Source: Deltaproteobacteria bacterium (GTDB lineage: Bacteria > Desulfobacterota > Binatia > DP-6). From it: a DNA stretch of 50,585 nt. Position numbers and translations under genes: made by a program. This document shows positions 8,119 through 20,283 of this stretch, piece by piece (position 1 is the first letter of the stretch; every line of letters begins with the position of its first letter). The notes under the pieces were generated by a model. The model had not been told where the DNA came from and did not search any database. It worked only from the letters and a program-made list of their open reading frames with translations. The DNA lies in the NCBI GenBank assembly GCA_005879585.1, contig VBKG01000335.1, positions 1 to 50,585 of the forward strand, read 5' to 3'.

Positions 8119-11100
8119 TCAGCCGGCATTGGCCGAGCGCTCCGGCTCCGCCACGGCAGCAAGCTCCGGCTCGAGCCGTCGCAGCTCGCGTTCGAGCGTC
8201 GCGTAGGCGTCGTCGGCCGGCTGCATGTCGCCGAGCCGCGCGATGGCCTCGAGGCGGCGCGCCGCCTCGGCGGCCGCACCCGCGGCGAGCGTGGCGAGCG
8301 CGCCCTTCAACGCGTGCGCCGGGCGCGTGAGGGCGTCCGCGTCGCGCCGGGCGAGCGCGTCGCGAATGTCCGCGAGGAGCCGCTCGCTCTCGACGCGGAA
8401 GGTCTCCACCAGGTCGAGCAGCAGCTCGGGGTCGTGGTCGGCACGCTCCAGGAGCGCAACGCGGTCGAGGACGGCGCCGTCGGTGCGCGGGATCGGTGCG
8501 GACCCCTGCGCCTGGGGCTCCCCGGTAACGACGCGCTCCAAGGTCGTGAACAGCTCTTCGGCGTCGACGGGCTTGGATACGTAGGCGTCCATGCCGACGT
8601 CGAGACAGCGCTCGCGGTCGCCCTTCATCGCATGCGCCGTGAGGGCGACGACCGGCACATGGCCGCCTTGAATCCGTTCGCGCGCCCGGAGCGCCTCCGT
8701 CGCCTCCAAGCCGTCCAGCTCGGGCATCTGCACGTCCATCACGACGACGTCGAATCGTTCGCGATCGAGCGCGCGGAGCGCCTGCCGTCCGTCCTCGACT
8801 GCGACCACGGTGTGACCCCGCTTCTGCAGGAGCCGGACGGCCACCTTCCGATTCACCGCATTGTCCTCGGCGAGAAGCACGTGCAGGGGTCTTCCTGTCC
8901 ATGCCACGACCGCTCGCGGTCGGATGTCCTGCGGGCGCTTCTCGCAGATCGCCTGGATCGTTTCGAGCAGGTGGGACGCGACCACGGGCTTCGTGAGATA
9001 CCCGGTCGCCTCGACGTCCGTCGCGCGCTGGCCCGGCGCCCCGAGCAGGACGACGGGAATCGCGGCAAACAACGGCTCAGCGCGCACCCGGCGAACGAGC
9101 GCCGGGCCGTCCATGTCGGGCATCTCGACGTCGACCAGGGCAAGGTCGTACGCGACTTGCCCGTCGTGCGCGCCGCCGAGGGCGGCGAGCGCCTCGGCCC
9201 CAGCCGCAACGCCATCGGCCCGCAGGCCCCACGCCGTCAGCATCTCGACGAGGATCCTCCGGCTCGTCGCGCTGTCGTCGACGACGAGCACCCGACGGCC
9301 ACGCAGCGCCGCCGCGTCGATCCGCTCGCCGCGAGCGCCGTCCTCGGGCGCGCGGTCGAGGCGCAGCGTGACGTGGAAGGTGCTGCCGCGGCCAGGCTCG
9401 CTCTCGACCCAGATGCGGCCACCCATGAGCTCGACGAGTTGCGAGGCGATGGCGAGCCCGAGACCGGTGCCACCGTGGCGCCGGGTCATGGAGCCGTCGA
9501 CCTGGACGAACGCGCCGAAGATCATCTCCTGCTTCTCGCGCGCGATGCCGATCCCCGTGTCGCTCACGGTGACGTGCAGCGCGACGTCGTCCGCCGCCAG
9601 CTGCTCCACGCCGACGCGCACCACCACCTCACCTTCGTCGGTGAACTTGATGGCGTTGCCGACGAGGTTCGCCACCACCTGCCGCAGGCGGCCGGGGTCG
9701 CCGAGCAGCGCGTCCGGCACGTTGCCCGCGACATCGCACGCGAGCTCGAGCCGCTTCTGATGGGCTTGCAGCGCGTGCGTTCGGAGGGTGGCGCCGAGCG
9801 AATCCCGGAGGCTGAAGGCGACGCGCTCGAGATCGAGCCGCCCGGCCTCGACCTTCGAGAAATCGAGGATGTCGTTCAGGAGGGAAAGCAGCGAGCCGGC
9901 GGAGAGCTTCACCGTTTCCAGACACTCGCGCTGCTCGCTGTCGAGCTTCGTGTCCAGGGCGATGTCCGTCATCCCGATGATGGCGTTCATCGGGGTGCGG
10001 ATCTCGTGGCTCATGTTGGCGAGGAACTGCGATTTCAAGCGAGCGGCCTCCAGCGCCTGGTCGCGCGCCTCGGCCGCCTCGGCTTCGGCCCGCTTGCGCT
10101 CGATCGCGATGCCGCCGAGCTGCGCGGCCGTCTCGATCAGCGCGATCTCGTCGTCGCTCGGCCCCCGTGCCTCGCGGTAGTAGCTCGCGAACGTTCCCAG
10201 GACGTGGCCGCGTGCCGAAAAGATCGGCTCGGACCAGCAGGCACGCAGGCCGTGTCGCCCGGCGAGATCGCGAAACGCCGTCCATAGCGGATCGCGCTGG
10301 ATGTCCTCCACGATCACCCGCTCGCGACGGTGGGCCGCCGTCCCGCAGGAGCCGGCGGCAGGTCCGATCGTGATGCCGTCGACCGCCCGGTTGTAGTCCT
10401 CGGGGAGGCTCGGCGCAGCGCCGTGCCGGAGCCGCTCGCCCTCGAGACAGAGGACCGAGCACTGCATCCCGGGCGCCTGCTCCTCGATCGTGCGAACGAG
10501 CACGGCGAGCACGTCGGGAAGACTCGCCCCCGTGGCGAGCACCTCGAGCACGTGCTTCTGGCCTGCCTTCAGCGCCTCCGCACGCCGGCGCGCGGTGATG
10601 TCCTCTATGGTCCCGACATGGCCGGTCACGCGGCCGTCCTCGGAGAGGATCGGCTTGCTGCGGGCGTGCACCCATCGCACGTCGCCGCGCGGGGTCCGCA
10701 TGCGGAACTCCTGCTCGTCCTCCCGCTTCTCGTGTACCGCCGCCGTCCACCGCGCGACGACGGCAGCGCGGTCGGCCGGATCGACGGCGCGCTGCCATCC
10801 ATCGCCGACCGCCTCCGCCTCGTCGATGCCGGCGATCTCTGCCCAGCGCGCGTTGATGTAGACGGAGCGACCGTCGGCGTCGGTCCGGAACATGCCGACG
10901 GGCGACGCAGCGCTGAGCGTGCGAAAGCGCGCTTCGCTCGCCTTCAGCTCGGCCGTGCGCTCGAGGACGGTCTCCTCGGTCTTCTGCCGCGCCACTTCCA
11001 GCTCCGCCCGGTGGCAGGCGATGTCCCACATCTCGCGAACGCTCTGCAGGCACGCGTTGATCAGGAACGTATCCTCGAACGCCACCCAGGCGGCGTGCTC

Positions 11101-11616
11101 GAGCCATCGCCACGGCGAGGGGGTCAGCAGACCGTAGACCGACTGTGGCCAGTACACCCCGCGCAGGAAATGGTCGGTGGCGACGAGCAAAGTCGCGGGC
11201 ACGAAGACCTTCCAGTCGCGGTAGAAGGCGAGGAAGGCGAGGGAGCCGAAGACGTGGAAGTGCGTCTCGATGCGCCCCCCGGACAGGTGGATCAGCAACG
11301 CGGACATGATCATCTGCCCGGCCGCGACGGCGTGGCGCGTGAAGACCCTGCCCGGCCACCCGATCGCGAGGCCGACCGGAACGAGCGTCGTCGCGCCACC
11401 GAGAAAGATGGCCGCCCACACGTGGATGTGCGTCCGGCTCGCGGCGCCCATCCAGGTCAGCGGCGAGACCCAGTAGGCCGCGGCGATGGCCGCCAGCCAC
11501 TGGAACAGCATGAGGCCGGCGAACAGGCGGTCCGTGCGCTCGTAGATCCGCTGGCGGTGCGCGCGGAAGAGCTCCGCGGACCGTCGCGCGATCAGCTCAT
11601 CGAGCTCGTTCGACAT
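8119..11616 (-). CDS. Hybrid histidine kinase: His-rich membrane sensor-PAS-GAF-HisKA-HATPase-REC-REC-Hpt
   Basis: A 1165-residue membrane kinase. Residues 30-200 form several membrane helices with conserved His and aromatic clusters (RTHIHVW, ETHFHVFG, TDHFLRGVYWPQSVYG). Then come PAS/PAC (about 225-345), GAF (360-500), HisKA with phospho-acceptor His537 (ANMSHEIRTPMNAIIGMT), HATPase (to 750), REC1 (Asp829), REC2 (Asp961) and an Hpt domain with His1101 (HALKG). In REC1 the usual switch Thr/Ser is Gly (VVLLGAPG), so its output may be altered. It starts 3 nt after the RedB-like gene and is last in the kinase operon. The His-rich sensor could bind metal, haem or quinone (inference). Confidence 0.93.
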   Translation of the reverse strand: MSNELDELIARRSAELFRAHRQRIYERTDRLFAGLMLFQWLAAIAAAYWVSPLTWMGAASRTHIHVWAAIFLGGATTLVPVGLAIGWPGRVFTRHAVAAGQMIMSALLIHLSGGRIETHFHVFGSLAFLAFYRDWKVFVPATLLVATDHFLRGVYWPQSVYGLLTPSPWRWLEHAAWVAFEDTFLINACLQSVREMWDIACHRAELEVARQKTEETVLERTAELKASEARFRTLSAASPVGMFRTDADGRSVYINARWAEIAGIDEAEAVGDGWQRAVDPADRAAVVARWTAAVHEKREDEQEFRMRTPRGDVRWVHARSKPILSEDGRVTGHVGTIEDITARRRAEALKAGQKHVLEVLATGASLPDVLAVLVRTIEEQAPGMQCSVLCLEGERLRHGAAPSLPEDYNRAVDGITIGPAAGSCGTAAHRRERVIVEDIQRDPLWTAFRDLAGRHGLRACWSEPIFSARGHVLGTFASYYREARGPSDDEIALIETAAQLGGIAIERKRAEAEAAEARDQALEAARLKSQFLANMSHEIRTPMNAIIGMTDIALDTKLDSEQRECLETVKLSAGSLLSLLNDILDFSKVEAGRLDLERVAFSLRDSLGATLRTHALQAHQKRLELACDVAGNVPDALLGDPGRLRQVVANLVGNAIKFTDEGEVVVRVGVEQLAADDVALHVTVSDTGIGIAREKQEMIFGAFVQVDGSMTRRHGGTGLGLAIASQLVELMGGRIWVESEPGRGSTFHVTLRLDRAPEDGARGERIDAAALRGRRVLVVDDSATSRRILVEMLTAWGLRADGVAAGAEALAALGGAHDGQVAYDLALVDVEMPDMDGPALVRRVRAEPLFAAIPVVLLGAPGQRATDVEATGYLTKPVVASHLLETIQAICEKRPQDIRPRAVVAWTGRPLHVLLAEDNAVNRKVAVRLLQKRGHTVVAVEDGRQALRALDRERFDVVVMDVQMPELDGLEATEALRARERIQGGHVPVVALTAHAMKGDRERCLDVGMDAYVSKPVDAEELFTTLERVVTGEPQAQGSAPIPRTDGAVLDRVALLERADHDPELLLDLVETFRVESERLLADIRDALARRDADALTRPAHALKGALATLAAGAAAEAARRLEAIARLGDMQPADDAYATLERELRRLEPELAAVAEPERSANAG

Positions 11617-11619
11617 GGC

Positions 11620-12097
11620 TCAGGCGCCTTCCCGATTTCCGAGTAGCGAGCAGCCGAAGACCGGCGTGCTCGCCGGCGCCGCTCCTCCGCTCGAGAGCAC
11701 CGCGACGATCGCGGCGCGCCCCGCGTTGTCGCCCTCGTGTCCGCGGGAGGACGTGATGCCACCCTGGAAGAGGAGGCGCCCATCGCCGTCGTAGACGGCG
11801 GTCTGACCGGAGGTCACGGCACCGAACCGCAGTCCCTCGGCACCGCCATCGTCGGACGAGAGCGAGATGCCCGGGATCGCCGCCGCGCGCCGCCAGAGGT
11901 CCGTCTGGTCCCAGTCGTCCGGCACGCCGGGTGGCTTCACGAAGACCACGTGGGCAACGAGAACGCCGGGGAGATGAGCCATCAGCCGGTCGAGCTCCTC
12001 GAGGCTCGCGCGCGAGCAGGGACAATGTGGGTGGATCATCATCACCAACGAGCCACGAGAGGCCGGCGACCGTACCGATCACGCGGCGGCGGGTCAT
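11620..12097 (-). pseudogene. RedB-like thioredoxin-fold protein, frame disrupted near 12050
   Basis: The ATG at 12097 overlaps the stop of the upstream kinase (ATGA) and begins a membrane-anchor-like segment (MTRRRVIGTVAGLSWLV). The conserved domain then continues in another frame from a TTG at 12048 (MIHPHCPCSRASLEELDRLM). From that point 142 residues are open to the stop at 11620, including a CPC motif and a WDQTDLWRRAAAIPG segment like thioredoxin-related RedB proteins. Relatives, as I recall them, have a spacer between anchor and domain that is missing here. An internal deletion or indel is therefore likely, either real or a sequencing error. If the TTG is used, an anchor-less product could still be made. 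The tight spacing to the next kinase suggests a shared redox or metal signalling role. Confidence 0.6.
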
Positions 12098-13298
12098 CGC
12101 GCGGCCGCGGGGACGAGCCCTTCGAGCGTCGCGAACAGCTCCTCGGAGCTCACCGGCTTGGCGAGGTACGCGTCCATGCCCGCATCGAGGCAGCGCTCGC
12201 GATCCCCCTTCATCGCATGGGCGGTGAGGGCGACGATCGGCACGTGTCCACCCTCCGCGCGCTCGCGCGCGCGGATCGCGGCCGCCGCCTCGAACCCGTC
12301 CATCTCCGGCATCTGGACGTCCATCAGGACGACGTCGAACCGCTCGCGATCGAGCGCCTGCAGCGCCTGCCGACCGTCCTCGACCGCAACCACCGTATGG
12401 CCCCGCTTCTCGAGCAGGCGGACAGCCACCTTGCGGTTCACGGCATTGTCCTCGGCGAGCAACACCCGCAGCGCGTGACCGCCACCAAAAAGCGGCGTGG
12501 GCGCCGACTCCGGAGCCGGACGGAGACACTCTCTTCCCACACGTGCCGTGAAGTGAAAGACGCTTCCCCGGCCGATTTCGCTCTCGAGCCACATGTTCCC
12601 GCCCATCAGCCGCACGACGTCCGCGGCGATGGCGAGGCCGAGGCCCGTGCCCCCGTACCGCCGACTGGCCGAGCCGTCGCCCTGCACGAACGGCTCGAAG
12701 ATCGCCTCCTGATTCTCGCGCGCGATGCCGATGCCGGTGTCGGCGACGCTGCAGTGCAGCAGCGTCTCGTGCGCCGCCGCCTCGGCGTCCAACCGGACGG
12801 CCACCCCACCCTGAGCGGTGAACTTGATCGCGTTGTCGACGAGCTTCTCGATCACCTGGCAGAGGCGTCTCGCGTCCCCCGTGGCCCGCTCGGGCACCGA
12901 CGATAGGACCTCACACGTGAGCGCGAGGCCTCTGTCCCGGGCCCGCCGTTCGTGTGCGCGGACGGATCCCTCGACGCTCGCGCGCACGTCGAATGGTGCA
13001 CGTTGCACCGCCGGTCGGCCGGCGTCGAGTGCGGAGAAGTCGAGAAGATCCTCCAGCAGCGTGAGAAGCTCGCCGGCGGCCGCCTGGGCGGCGGTCAGGT
13101 AGTCACGCTGCTCGGCCGTCAGGTCCGTCGCGAGCGCGAGGTCCGTCATGCCGAGGATCGTGGTCAGGGGCGTGCGGACCTCGTGGCTCACATTCGCCAC
13201 GAACTCGGCCTTCGCGCGCGCCGCATCGAGCACGGCGTGCCGCGCCTGGCGAAGCGCGGCCTCGGCGCATGGATTGCCGACCATGTCGAGAGACCCCG

Positions 13299-13302
<4 letters not shown>
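12094..13302 (-). CDS. Hybrid histidine kinase without sensor domain (HisKA-HATPase-REC)
   Basis: A 402-residue soluble kinase. It starts almost directly with a HisKA helix carrying His40 (ANVSHEVRTPLTTILGMT). The HATPase follows (about 140-255, with DTGIGI and GGTGLGLAI), then one receiver domain (278-395) with Asp328 in LMDVQMPEMDG and Lys382. There is no transmembrane or PAS segment, so input must come from a partner, most simply the upstream membrane kinase. Its ATG overlaps that gene's stop (ATGA), and its own stop overlaps the start of the RedB-like gene. The receiver is very similar to REC2 of the 1165-residue kinase (both contain AEDNAVNRKVAVRLL), which suggests duplication within the operon. 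Confidence 0.92.
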
Positions 13303-16286
<2,984 letters not shown>

Positions 16287-16287
16287 G

Positions 16288-16693
16288 TCAGATCAGCGCG
16301 CGCAGCAGATCCATCGTCGTGACGATGCCCTGGACCACTTTCCGGCGCTCGTCGTCGACGACGATCAGGCAGCGGAACCCAAAATGGAGAAACAGCTTGG
16401 CCGCCTCGGAGAGCGACGTGTCGGACTCGATACAGCGCGGCGGGGTGCTCATGACGTCGCGCACGAGCGGACAGCACCCCCACGGCGCGCTGACCGTGCA
16501 CGACGGGCAGATGGTGAAACGGGTGCTTCTCGAGCAGCAGCATCGCGTCCTGCATTGTCTGCGTGTCCTGCAGGACCACGACCTTCACGACCTTATGGGT
16601 CATCAGCTGGCCCACTCGCCGGGCGCGGCGGGGGTCGTCTCCGAGGACGCCCACCGACAGCCGTGCGAATGGCTCGGCCCGGTTGCCCATCAA
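16288..16693 (-). pseudogene. CBS-domain pair protein interrupted by a frameshift
   Basis: The first CBS half (QLMTHKVVKVVVLQDTQTMQ through HHLPVVHGQRAVGVLS) is in one frame. The second half (VRDVMSTPPRCIESDTSLSE through DDERRKVVQGIVTTMDLL, ending at 16288) is in another. The break lies at about 16468-16476. CBS domains normally read GVLSDRDL at this point, and the sequence fits loss of 8 bases from that motif. Without the shift the first frame continues with 50 low-complexity Arg/His/Pro residues and stops at 16283. The intact form would be a small adenosine-nucleotide-sensing CBS protein, the first partner of the kinase operon. It is either a recent pseudogene or an assembly error. Confidence 0.75.
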
Positions 16694-16758
16694 CTGTTCA
16701 GTATCGGGTCATCTCCCCATCGGCTTGAGGGCCAACACCGGCTGTTCGCCGAGCGCCG

Positions 16759-17022
16759 TCAGTCCGGATCTTCCTCGAGCGGCGCCGTTGGCGCGGGTGC
16801 GGACCCACGCTGGAGGATCAGGCGACTCGCCCTGATGAGGGTCGACTGCACGTCCTCTGGAATCTGTTCGGCCTCGCTCCGACTCATGCCGCGCAGCTTC
16901 GTGTCGCCGTCGGGCACCAGCCAGGCGCCGCAGTTGAGACAGACCGTCACGTCACCTGCGCGTGGCCTGTCGTTCACCGGGTTGTTGCAGTTCGGACACG
17001 GCACGTCCGTATGTCCCTCCAT
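16759..17022 (-). CDS. Small zinc-ribbon protein, function unknown
   Basis: An 87-residue protein whose ATG at 17022 follows an excellent ribosome site (AAGGAGG, 8 nt before the start). That rules out the longer frame from 17079. Two pairs of cysteines (CPNC at residues 8-11 and CLNC at about 27-30) form a treble-clef or zinc-ribbon motif. A helical region (RSEAEQIPEDVQSTLIRASR) and an acidic tail follow. I do not recognise a named family. It precedes the CBS gene by 65 bp on the same strand and may be the first gene of the kinase operon. The 291 bp upstream, to the end of pgsA, hold no gene or RNA that I can recognise and should contain its promoter. Confidence 0.7.
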   Translation of the reverse strand: MEGHTDVPCPNCNNPVNDRPRAGDVTVCLNCGAWLVPDGDTKLRGMSRSEAEQIPEDVQSTLIRASRLILQRGSAPAPTAPLEEDPD

Positions 17023-17313
17023 CGCTACCCCCTCCTTCCGCCCGGACATCGGTCCGACCGTGAGTATGCCCTGCAGCACTCTCTAGCAGACTTCAGGCGG
17101 CTCTTGAACTCTCACGAGTGCAAGAAGCGATCCGCCGGGTCTTCCGCGCGCAACTCCCGCCCGCCGGTTCGTGCACCGGCGTGATGCCTGCGCCGAAGCC
17201 ATGTCGACCCGCGCCGCAGTCAGACAACCGTCTTCGACCGCGCGCCCGTCCGCACAATCGTGTCCGCCGGCCGCCAAGATCGCACCTCGGGCGAGCGACG
17301 GCTCCCGGTGCCG

Positions 17314-17898
17314 TCAATCGAAGCGGACATGACGAAGGATGCGGACGTGGTAGTCGACACCCGACCAGATCCCGAGAACGAGCGCGACCCACAGAAACAA
17401 CATGCCCCCCGCGTGGAAGTCGACGGCGAGCTGCGTGGCGGGAATCGGGTACCGATAGTGCAGCAACAGGGCCTCGACCGCCAGCATCTGGAAGATCGTC
17501 TTGTACTTTCCGAGCTCCTGGGCCGGCAGGCGAACACCCTCGCTCGAGGCGATGCCGCGCAGCCCGGTGACCGCGAGCTCGCGCACGACGACGAGCACCA
17601 CCATCCACGCCGGGACGCGCGGCTCCTGCGGCTGCGCCGCCAGCATGATCAGCACAGCCGCGATGATCAGCTTATCGGCGAGCGGGTCGAGGAACTGACC
17701 GAGCGCCGTCGTGCTGGCGCGCCGGCGCGCGAGCCAGCCGTCGAGAAAGTCCGTCACGCAGGCGACGAAGAAGACGAGGCCGGCGACGACGCGCGCCTCG
17801 CGTCCGGACCGCATGAGCGTCACGACGATCACCGGGACGAGACCCACCCGGAAGAGGCTCAGCAGATTCGGGACGGCCCGCGGTCGAACGGCGAGCGT
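17314..17898 (-). CDS. pgsA: CDP-diacylglycerol-glycerol-3-phosphate 3-phosphatidyltransferase
   Basis: An integral membrane enzyme that makes phosphatidylglycerophosphate, the first step to phosphatidylglycerol. The CDP-alcohol phosphatidyltransferase motif is complete: Asp50, Asp53-Gly54, Ala57-Arg58, Gly67, Asp71 and Asp75 (TDFLDGWLARR, GQFLDPLAD). It opens with the typical PNLLSLFRVGLVPVIV. No ATG, GTG or TTG lies where the protein should begin. The best placed codon is an ACG at 17896-17898, just after a GGGAGG sequence and 14 nt past the upstream stop, which gives 194 residues (normal size). The nearest canonical starts are a GTG at 18018, overlapping the transglycosylase by 107 bp, or a GTG inside the first helix. 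Confidence 0.88.
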   Translation of the reverse strand, partial: TLAVRPRAVPNLLSLFRVGLVPVIVVTLMRSGREARVVAGLVFFVACVTDFLDGWLARRRASTTALGQFLDPLADKLIIAAVLIMLAAQPQEPRVPAWMVVLVVVRELAVTGLRGIASSEGVRLPAQELGKYKTIFQMLAVEALLLHYRYPIPATQLAVDFHAGGMLFLWVALVLGIWSGVDYHVRILRHVRFD

Positions 17899-17911
17899 GC
17901 GCCCTCCCGCC

Positions 17912-18571
17912 TCAGCGGCCGGCCGCGACCACGTCCAACGCCGCGGAGAGGTAGGCGGCCCGGTAGCGCAACACGCGAGCCAGATACTCGCGCGTTTCTG
18001 CGATTGGCGGGACGCCACCGGCGTCTTCGACGCGTTGGGTGCCGGCGTTGTACGCGGCGACCACGAGCGGCAGGTTCCCGCCGTACCGGTCGAGGAGCAT
18101 GCGCAGGTGCCGGCAGCCGCCCTCGATGTTGTCGCGCGGGAGGAAGACGTTGCGGACCTGATGGGACGCGGCCGTCTGCGGCATCAGCTGCATGAGACCG
18201 AGCGCGCCTGCGCGGGATACCGCGGTCCGGTCGAAATCGGACTCGGCCTTGATGACGGCCTTCACGAGCGCGTATTCCACCCCGTGGCGCGCGGCGATGT
18301 CCCGGATGAGACCGTCGTAGACCGTCGCGTCGGCTCGGGGAAGCGGCCGCGACAGCAGCGCGGGAAACCATCGCGGCCGCCCCGGCACCAGCATCGGCGT
18401 TCCCGGCGGCAGCGGTCGCTCGCGGATCACCAGCCGCGAGCCCGGAACCGCCGACACGTTCGTGAAGTGCCGGACGCCCCGTCCGTCGAGGTACGAGTAA
18501 ATGTCGGCGGAGGCCGCCGGGACGAAGCCCAGGACCATCGCCAGGACCGCCTCCCCCGTCCCCGGCCGCAT
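17912..18571 (-). CDS. Lytic transglycosylase (SLT domain)
   Basis: A 219-residue exported murein hydrolase that cleaves glycan strands to 1,6-anhydro products. A signal peptide (residues 1-22, ending AASA) is followed by a DUF4124-like stretch (DIYSYLDGRGVRHFTNV). The SLT fold has catalytic Glu110 in KAESDFDRTAVSRAGALGLM and the downstream motifs LMQLMPQTA, NIEGGCRHLRMLLDRYGG and AAYNAGTQRVE. The ATG at 18571 was chosen because it directly precedes the signal peptide. It is followed at 14 bp by pgsA and is divergent from nadB, with 85 bp between the two starts. Confidence 0.9.
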   Translation of the reverse strand: MRPGTGEAVLAMVLGFVPAASADIYSYLDGRGVRHFTNVSAVPGSRLVIRERPLPPGTPMLVPGRPRWFPALLSRPLPRADATVYDGLIRDIAARHGVEYALVKAVIKAESDFDRTAVSRAGALGLMQLMPQTAASHQVRNVFLPRDNIEGGCRHLRMLLDRYGGNLPLVVAAYNAGTQRVEDAGGVPPIAETREYLARVLRYRAAYLSAALDVVAAGR

Positions 18572-18656
18572 CGCGGCCACGATACGGAACGCCGCTCGGG
18601 AACGCAAACCATCGGCGTCGCTTGACCGGGCCCGCAGGGCACGCGAAGCTCGCCAC

Positions 18657-20279
18657 GTGCCCGTGGAAGGCGACCTCCTCGTCATCGGCAGCGGCATCGC
18701 CGGACTCACCTGCGCCCTCGAGTGTGCCCGCCATGCGCGGGTCGTCCTGGTCACGAAGGACCGTCTCCCGGAGAGCTCGAGCCAGTACGCCCAGGGTGGC
18801 ATCGCGTCGGTCTGGAGTCCGGAGGACAGCTTCGAATCGCACATCGACGATACGCTCGCGGCGGGCGCAGGCCTCTGCCGCCGCGAGGTCGTCGAGACCG
18901 TCGTGCGCGAAGGACCGGCCGGCGTGCGGCGCCTGATCGCGCTCGGCGCGAACTTCGACGTGCGCGGGGACCCGGAGGAGCGCGAGTACGATCTCGGCCA
19001 GGAGGGCGGCCATTCGCGCCGCCGCATCCTCCACGCGCTCGACGCGACCGGCCACGAGATCATCCGCGCCCTCACGGAGGCGGTGCGCGGGGAACCTTCC
19101 ATCACCGTCCACGAGAACGCGCTCGCCGTGGATCTGCTCGTTGATCGCGACGGGGCGAATCCGGCGTGCTGGGGCGCCTACGTGCTCGATCGCGACACGC
19201 GGCGCGTCCACCGTTTTCTCGCCCGCGCGACGTTCCTGTGCAGCGGCGGCGCCGGCAAGGTGTATCTGTACACGTCGAACCCCGACGTCGCGACCGGCGA
19301 CGGCGTCGCGATGGCGTACCGGGCGGGCGCGCCGGTGGCCAACATGGAGTTCTTCCAGTTCCACCCGACGTGTCTCTACCATCCCGCCGCAAAGTCCTTC
19401 CTCCTGACCGAGGCGCTGCGCGGCGAGGGGGCGATCCTCCGGCGGCCTGACGGCGAGCCGTTCATGGCGCGCTACGACGAACGCGCGGAGCTCGCGCCGC
19501 GGGACGTCGTCGCCCGCGCAATCGACAACGAGATGAAGGTGCACGGGTTCGAGTGCGTCTACCTCGACATCAGCCATCGGGACGCCGATTGGGTCCGCCG
19601 TCGCTTTCCCACCGTGTACGAGCGCTGCCTGCAGTTCGGCTTCGACCTCGGCCGTCAGCCGGTCCCGGTCGTCCCGGCCGCGCACTACTCGTGCGGCGGC
19701 GTCGTGACGGACGTCCACGGCCGGACGGCGATCGAGCGCCTCTATGCATGCGGCGAGGTGGCGTGCACGGGTCTGCACGGCGCCAACCGGCTCGCGTCCA
19801 ACTCGCTGCTCGAGGCGCTGGTCTTCGGCCGTCGCGCCGCCGCCCACGCGCTCGACGCGCTCGCGACGGATCGGCACCAGCCGCCCGTGATCCCTCCCTG
19901 GGACCCGGGACGGGCCACGGACAGCGACGAGTCCGTCGTCGTCGCGCAGAACTGGGACGAGATCCGCCGCTTCATGTGGAACTACGTGGGCATCGTTCGC
20001 ACGGATCGTCGCCTCGCGCGGGCACGCGAGCGGATCACGCTGCTTCTAAACGAGATCCGGGAGTACTACTGGGACTTCCTGCTGACGAGCGACCTGGCCG
20101 AGCTCCGGAACATCGCCACGGTCGCGGAGCTCATCATCACGTGCGCGGCGAGCCGGCGCGAGAGCCGCGGGCTCCACTCCACGATCGACCATCCGCACAT
20201 CGAGGCGGCATGGGCGCACGACACCGTCGTGCGGCGGCGGGACGGTGAGCGGCCCGCCCTGCTGGCGCAGCGCGCCTAG
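18657..20279 (+). CDS. nadB: L-aspartate oxidase
   Basis: A flavoprotein that oxidises L-aspartate to iminoaspartate, the first step of de novo NAD synthesis (fumarate reductase/succinate dehydrogenase flavoprotein superfamily). The FAD dinucleotide motif is at the N-terminus (DLLVIGSGIAGLTCALE). SSQYAQGGIA, EFFQFHPTCLY, the active-site Arg region LTEALRGEGA and HYSCGGVVTD all match the family. The C-terminal helical domain is present. It is 540 residues from a GTG at 18657; a second GTG at 18663 is an alternative, and upstream in-frame codons would add a non-homologous Arg-rich stretch. No nadA or nadC is nearby. Confidence 0.93.
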   Translation: MPVEGDLLVIGSGIAGLTCALECARHARVVLVTKDRLPESSSQYAQGGIASVWSPEDSFESHIDDTLAAGAGLCRREVVETVVREGPAGVRRLIALGANFDVRGDPEEREYDLGQEGGHSRRRILHALDATGHEIIRALTEAVRGEPSITVHENALAVDLLVDRDGANPACWGAYVLDRDTRRVHRFLARATFLCSGGAGKVYLYTSNPDVATGDGVAMAYRAGAPVANMEFFQFHPTCLYHPAAKSFLLTEALRGEGAILRRPDGEPFMARYDERAELAPRDVVARAIDNEMKVHGFECVYLDISHRDADWVRRRFPTVYERCLQFGFDLGRQPVPVVPAAHYSCGGVVTDVHGRTAIERLYACGEVACTGLHGANRLASNSLLEALVFGRRAAAHALDALATDRHQPPVIPPWDPGRATDSDESVVVAQNWDEIRRFMWNYVGIVRTDRRLARARERITLLLNEIREYYWDFLLTSDLAELRNIATVAELIITCAASRRESRGLHSTIDHPHIEAAWAHDTVVRRRDGERPALLAQRA

Positions 20280-20283
20280 GAGG

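Noticed and set aside
8314-10287. Long open frame opposite the 1165-residue kinase
   Set aside because: Antisense shadow caused by codon bias of the kinase; no domain and no ribosome site.
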